DNA from: Sphingomonas sp. CCH9-E2
Lineage (GTDB): Bacteria; Pseudomonadota; Alphaproteobacteria; Sphingomonadales; Sphingomonadaceae
Direction: 5' to 3'
Length of the DNA: 7,297 bases
NCBI RefSeq assembly: GCF_001557215.1
Contig: NZ_LSJM01000102.1
Span: forward strand, 1 to 7,297
The translations under genes were made by a program, and so were the position numbers. The notes under the pieces are model-generated. The model was not told the origin of the DNA. It ran no database searches and worked only from the letters and a program-made list of their open reading frames with translations. Numbering within the stretch: the first letter of the stretch is position 1; each line of letters begins with the position of its first letter. Positions 6,324-7,297 of this stretch are shown here, piece after piece.

Positions 6324-7214
6324 TCACCCCTCCCGCATCCGCATCAGCCCTTCCTGCGCGACGCTTGCCACCAGTCGCCCGTCGCGGCTGTAGATCCGCC
6401 CGCGGTTGAACCCGCGCGCATGGCCGGCCCAGGGGCTGTCGGTGGTGTAGAGCAGCCAGTCATCGGCGCGCAGCGGCTCGTGCAGCCACACGGCATGGTC
6501 CAGGCTCGCGCTCTGCAACCCGCGCGTCATCCAGTTGACGCCGTGCGGCATCGTCGCGGTGCCGAGGAGCATCATGTCGCTGGCGTAGGAGAGCACCGCG
6601 CGGTGCAGCGCCGGGTCGTCGGGCAAAGCGGCGGCGGTGCGGAACCAGCTATGCTGCACCGGGTCGCGCTTTTCCGGCTTGAACCAGTTGCGCGGATTGC
6701 AGGGGCGGATTTCGATCGGGCGCGGGCGCAGGAAGAAGGGACGGAACTTCTCCGGCACATGATCGCGGATTTCCTCGCGCAGGTCGAATTCGGAGCGCAG
6801 GTCTTCCGGCCCCGGTACGTCCGGCATATCGGCCTGATGCGACAGACCGTCCTCAGGCCGCTGGAACGACGCGATCATGTTGAGGATCGGCACGCCCTGT
6901 TGCAGCGCGATGACGCGGCGATTGGCGAAGCTGCCGCCGTCATAGTCGCGCACGACGCGATAGATGATCGGGAAATCCTCATTGCCCGGCCGCATGAAAT
7001 AGGCGTGGAGCGAGTGCGCGTCCTTGCCCTCGACCGAGCGTTGCGCCGCCTGAAGCGCCTGCGCGATCACCTGCCCGCCGAACACGCGTCCGACCCCGCC
7101 GGGCTGACGCGCGCCGCGATACAGGTCGACGTCGATTGTTTCGACGTCGAGCAGGTCGACGAGTTGGGTCACCTGTTCGGCAGCGGTCTCGGCACGTTTT
7201 TCCGGTTCGCTCAT
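6324..7214 (-). CDS. tesB: Acyl-CoA thioesterase II
   Basis: A cytosolic double-hotdog thioesterase that hydrolyses medium- and long-chain acyl-CoA to free acid and CoA. Length is 296 aa, close to the E. coli TesB size. Family landmarks are RVFGGQVIAQAL near the N-terminus, HSLHAYFMRPG, and the C-terminal hotdog. The catalytic triad matches E. coli Asp204/Thr228/Gln278: Asp in YASDMMLLG (213), Ser in QSASLDHAVWLH (237, replacing Thr conservatively) and Gln in SVAQEGLMR (287). Two ATGs compete. The one at 7220 directly touches AAGGA (7221-7225), while the one at 7214 has a 6-nt spacer, so 7214 is preferred; the longer form adds Met-Asn. The gene is convergent with the SIMPL-like gene. It may feed or relieve the acyl-CoA pool tied to the SDR/kinase run, but shared regulation is not shown. 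Confidence 0.95.
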   Translation of the reverse strand: MSEPEKRAETAAEQVTQLVDLLDVETIDVDLYRGARQPGGVGRVFGGQVIAQALQAAQRSVEGKDAHSLHAYFMRPGNEDFPIIYRVVRDYDGGSFANRRVIALQQGVPILNMIASFQRPEDGLSHQADMPDVPGPEDLRSEFDLREEIRDHVPEKFRPFFLRPRPIEIRPCNPRNWFKPEKRDPVQHSWFRTAAALPDDPALHRAVLSYASDMMLLGTATMPHGVNWMTRGLQSASLDHAVWLHEPLRADDWLLYTTDSPWAGHARGFNRGRIYSRDGRLVASVAQEGLMRMREG

Positions 7215-7220
7215 GTTCAT

Positions 7221-7225
7221 TCCTT
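7221..7225 (-). promoter_or_regulatory. Ribosome binding site of tesB deciding the start
   Basis: On the minus strand the sequence AAGGA lies directly against the first ATG (7220) and 6 nt before the second ATG (7214). Because spacing of about 5-9 nt is needed for normal initiation, the second ATG is the better start. The site directly follows the GGGGAGGGGCTT arm of the flanking repeat. Confidence 0.7.
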
Positions 7226-7226
7226 A

Positions 7227-7256
7227 AGCCCCTCCCCTTTAGGAGTGGCGGGTTGG
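7227..7256. repeat. Degenerate inverted copy of the repeat at 1-31
   Basis: CCCCTCCCC at 7229-7237 is followed by TTTA and then GGAGTGGCG, a mutated version of the expected GGGGAGGGG arm, and by GGTTGG. Reverse-complementing the element at 1-31 gives the same order (AGCCCCTCCCCTT, AGG.., GGTTGG). In the sense of tesB it reads AAAGGGGAGGGGCTTAAGGA, placing the intact arm just upstream of the ribosome binding site, as seen for the alcohol dehydrogenase. The decayed arm would no longer form a perfect hairpin. Confidence 0.65.
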
Positions 7257-7296
7257 ACTGCCCCCGGCAGTCCAAGCCCAGTCCGGGGGACTGGGC
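7253..7296. repeat. Two tandem perfect hairpins upstream of tesB
   Basis: Hairpin 1 pairs TTGGACTGCC (7253-7262) with GGCAGTCCAA (7266-7275) around a CCC loop. Hairpin 2 pairs GCCCAGTCC (7276-7284) with GGACTGGGC (7288-7296) around a GGG loop. They are directly adjacent and share the GGACTG/CAGTCC core in opposite order, so the inner CAGTCC segments could exchange partners. This is the layout of a REP-type repeat pair, and it may continue beyond the window. It lies in the likely promoter or leader region of tesB. Confidence 0.85.
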
Positions 7297-7297
7297 G

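Overview
The window looks like chromosomal DNA of a high-GC alphaproteobacterium, most likely a sphingomonad (Sphingomonadaceae). This is inferred from strong G/C at third codon positions, from the protein styles, and from GGGAGGGG-type palindromic repeats in the gaps, which I recall as typical of Sphingomonas and relatives. No mobile-element gene, phage gene, CRISPR array, rRNA or tRNA is visible.

Left half (1-3870): four plus-strand genes in two tightly coupled pairs. A zinc-dependent alcohol dehydrogenase (47-1132) overlaps an APH-fold phosphotransferase (1129-2190) by ATGA. After a 115-bp gap filled by a near-perfect composite palindrome, two short-chain dehydrogenases follow (2306-3070 and 3070-3870), joined by TGATG. 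The set reads as a catabolic run for alcohols, hydroxy acids or hydroxyacyl-CoAs. The phosphotransferase belongs to the family of the kinase domain of ACAD10/11 and of LvaA. No acyl-CoA dehydrogenase or ligase lies inside the window.

Middle (3871-4269): 400 bases with no long gene. A GTG-initiated ORF of 55 codons (4003-4170) has convincing protein-like composition and may be a small sphingomonad protein. A weak hairpin precedes it (3969-3995). A second hairpin (4250-4268) abuts the next start codon. Positions 3871-3968 and 4171-4249 show nothing further that I can support.

Right half (4270-7297): two plus-strand exported or envelope proteins. The first is a 379-aa protein that I read as three degenerate TonB_C-like modules, each with its own cysteine pair. 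The second is a 235-aa signal-peptide protein resembling SIMPL/DUF541 proteins. They face a convergent acyl-CoA thioesterase II gene (tesB, minus strand) across a second composite palindrome. Upstream of tesB are a degenerate repeat half and two tandem perfect hairpins that run to the window edge.

Nothing here looks like a new defence or mobile system. The points most worth following are the repeat family placed at gene boundaries, the three-module cysteine-paired envelope protein, the small ORF, and the possible hydroxyacyl-CoA kinase pathway.
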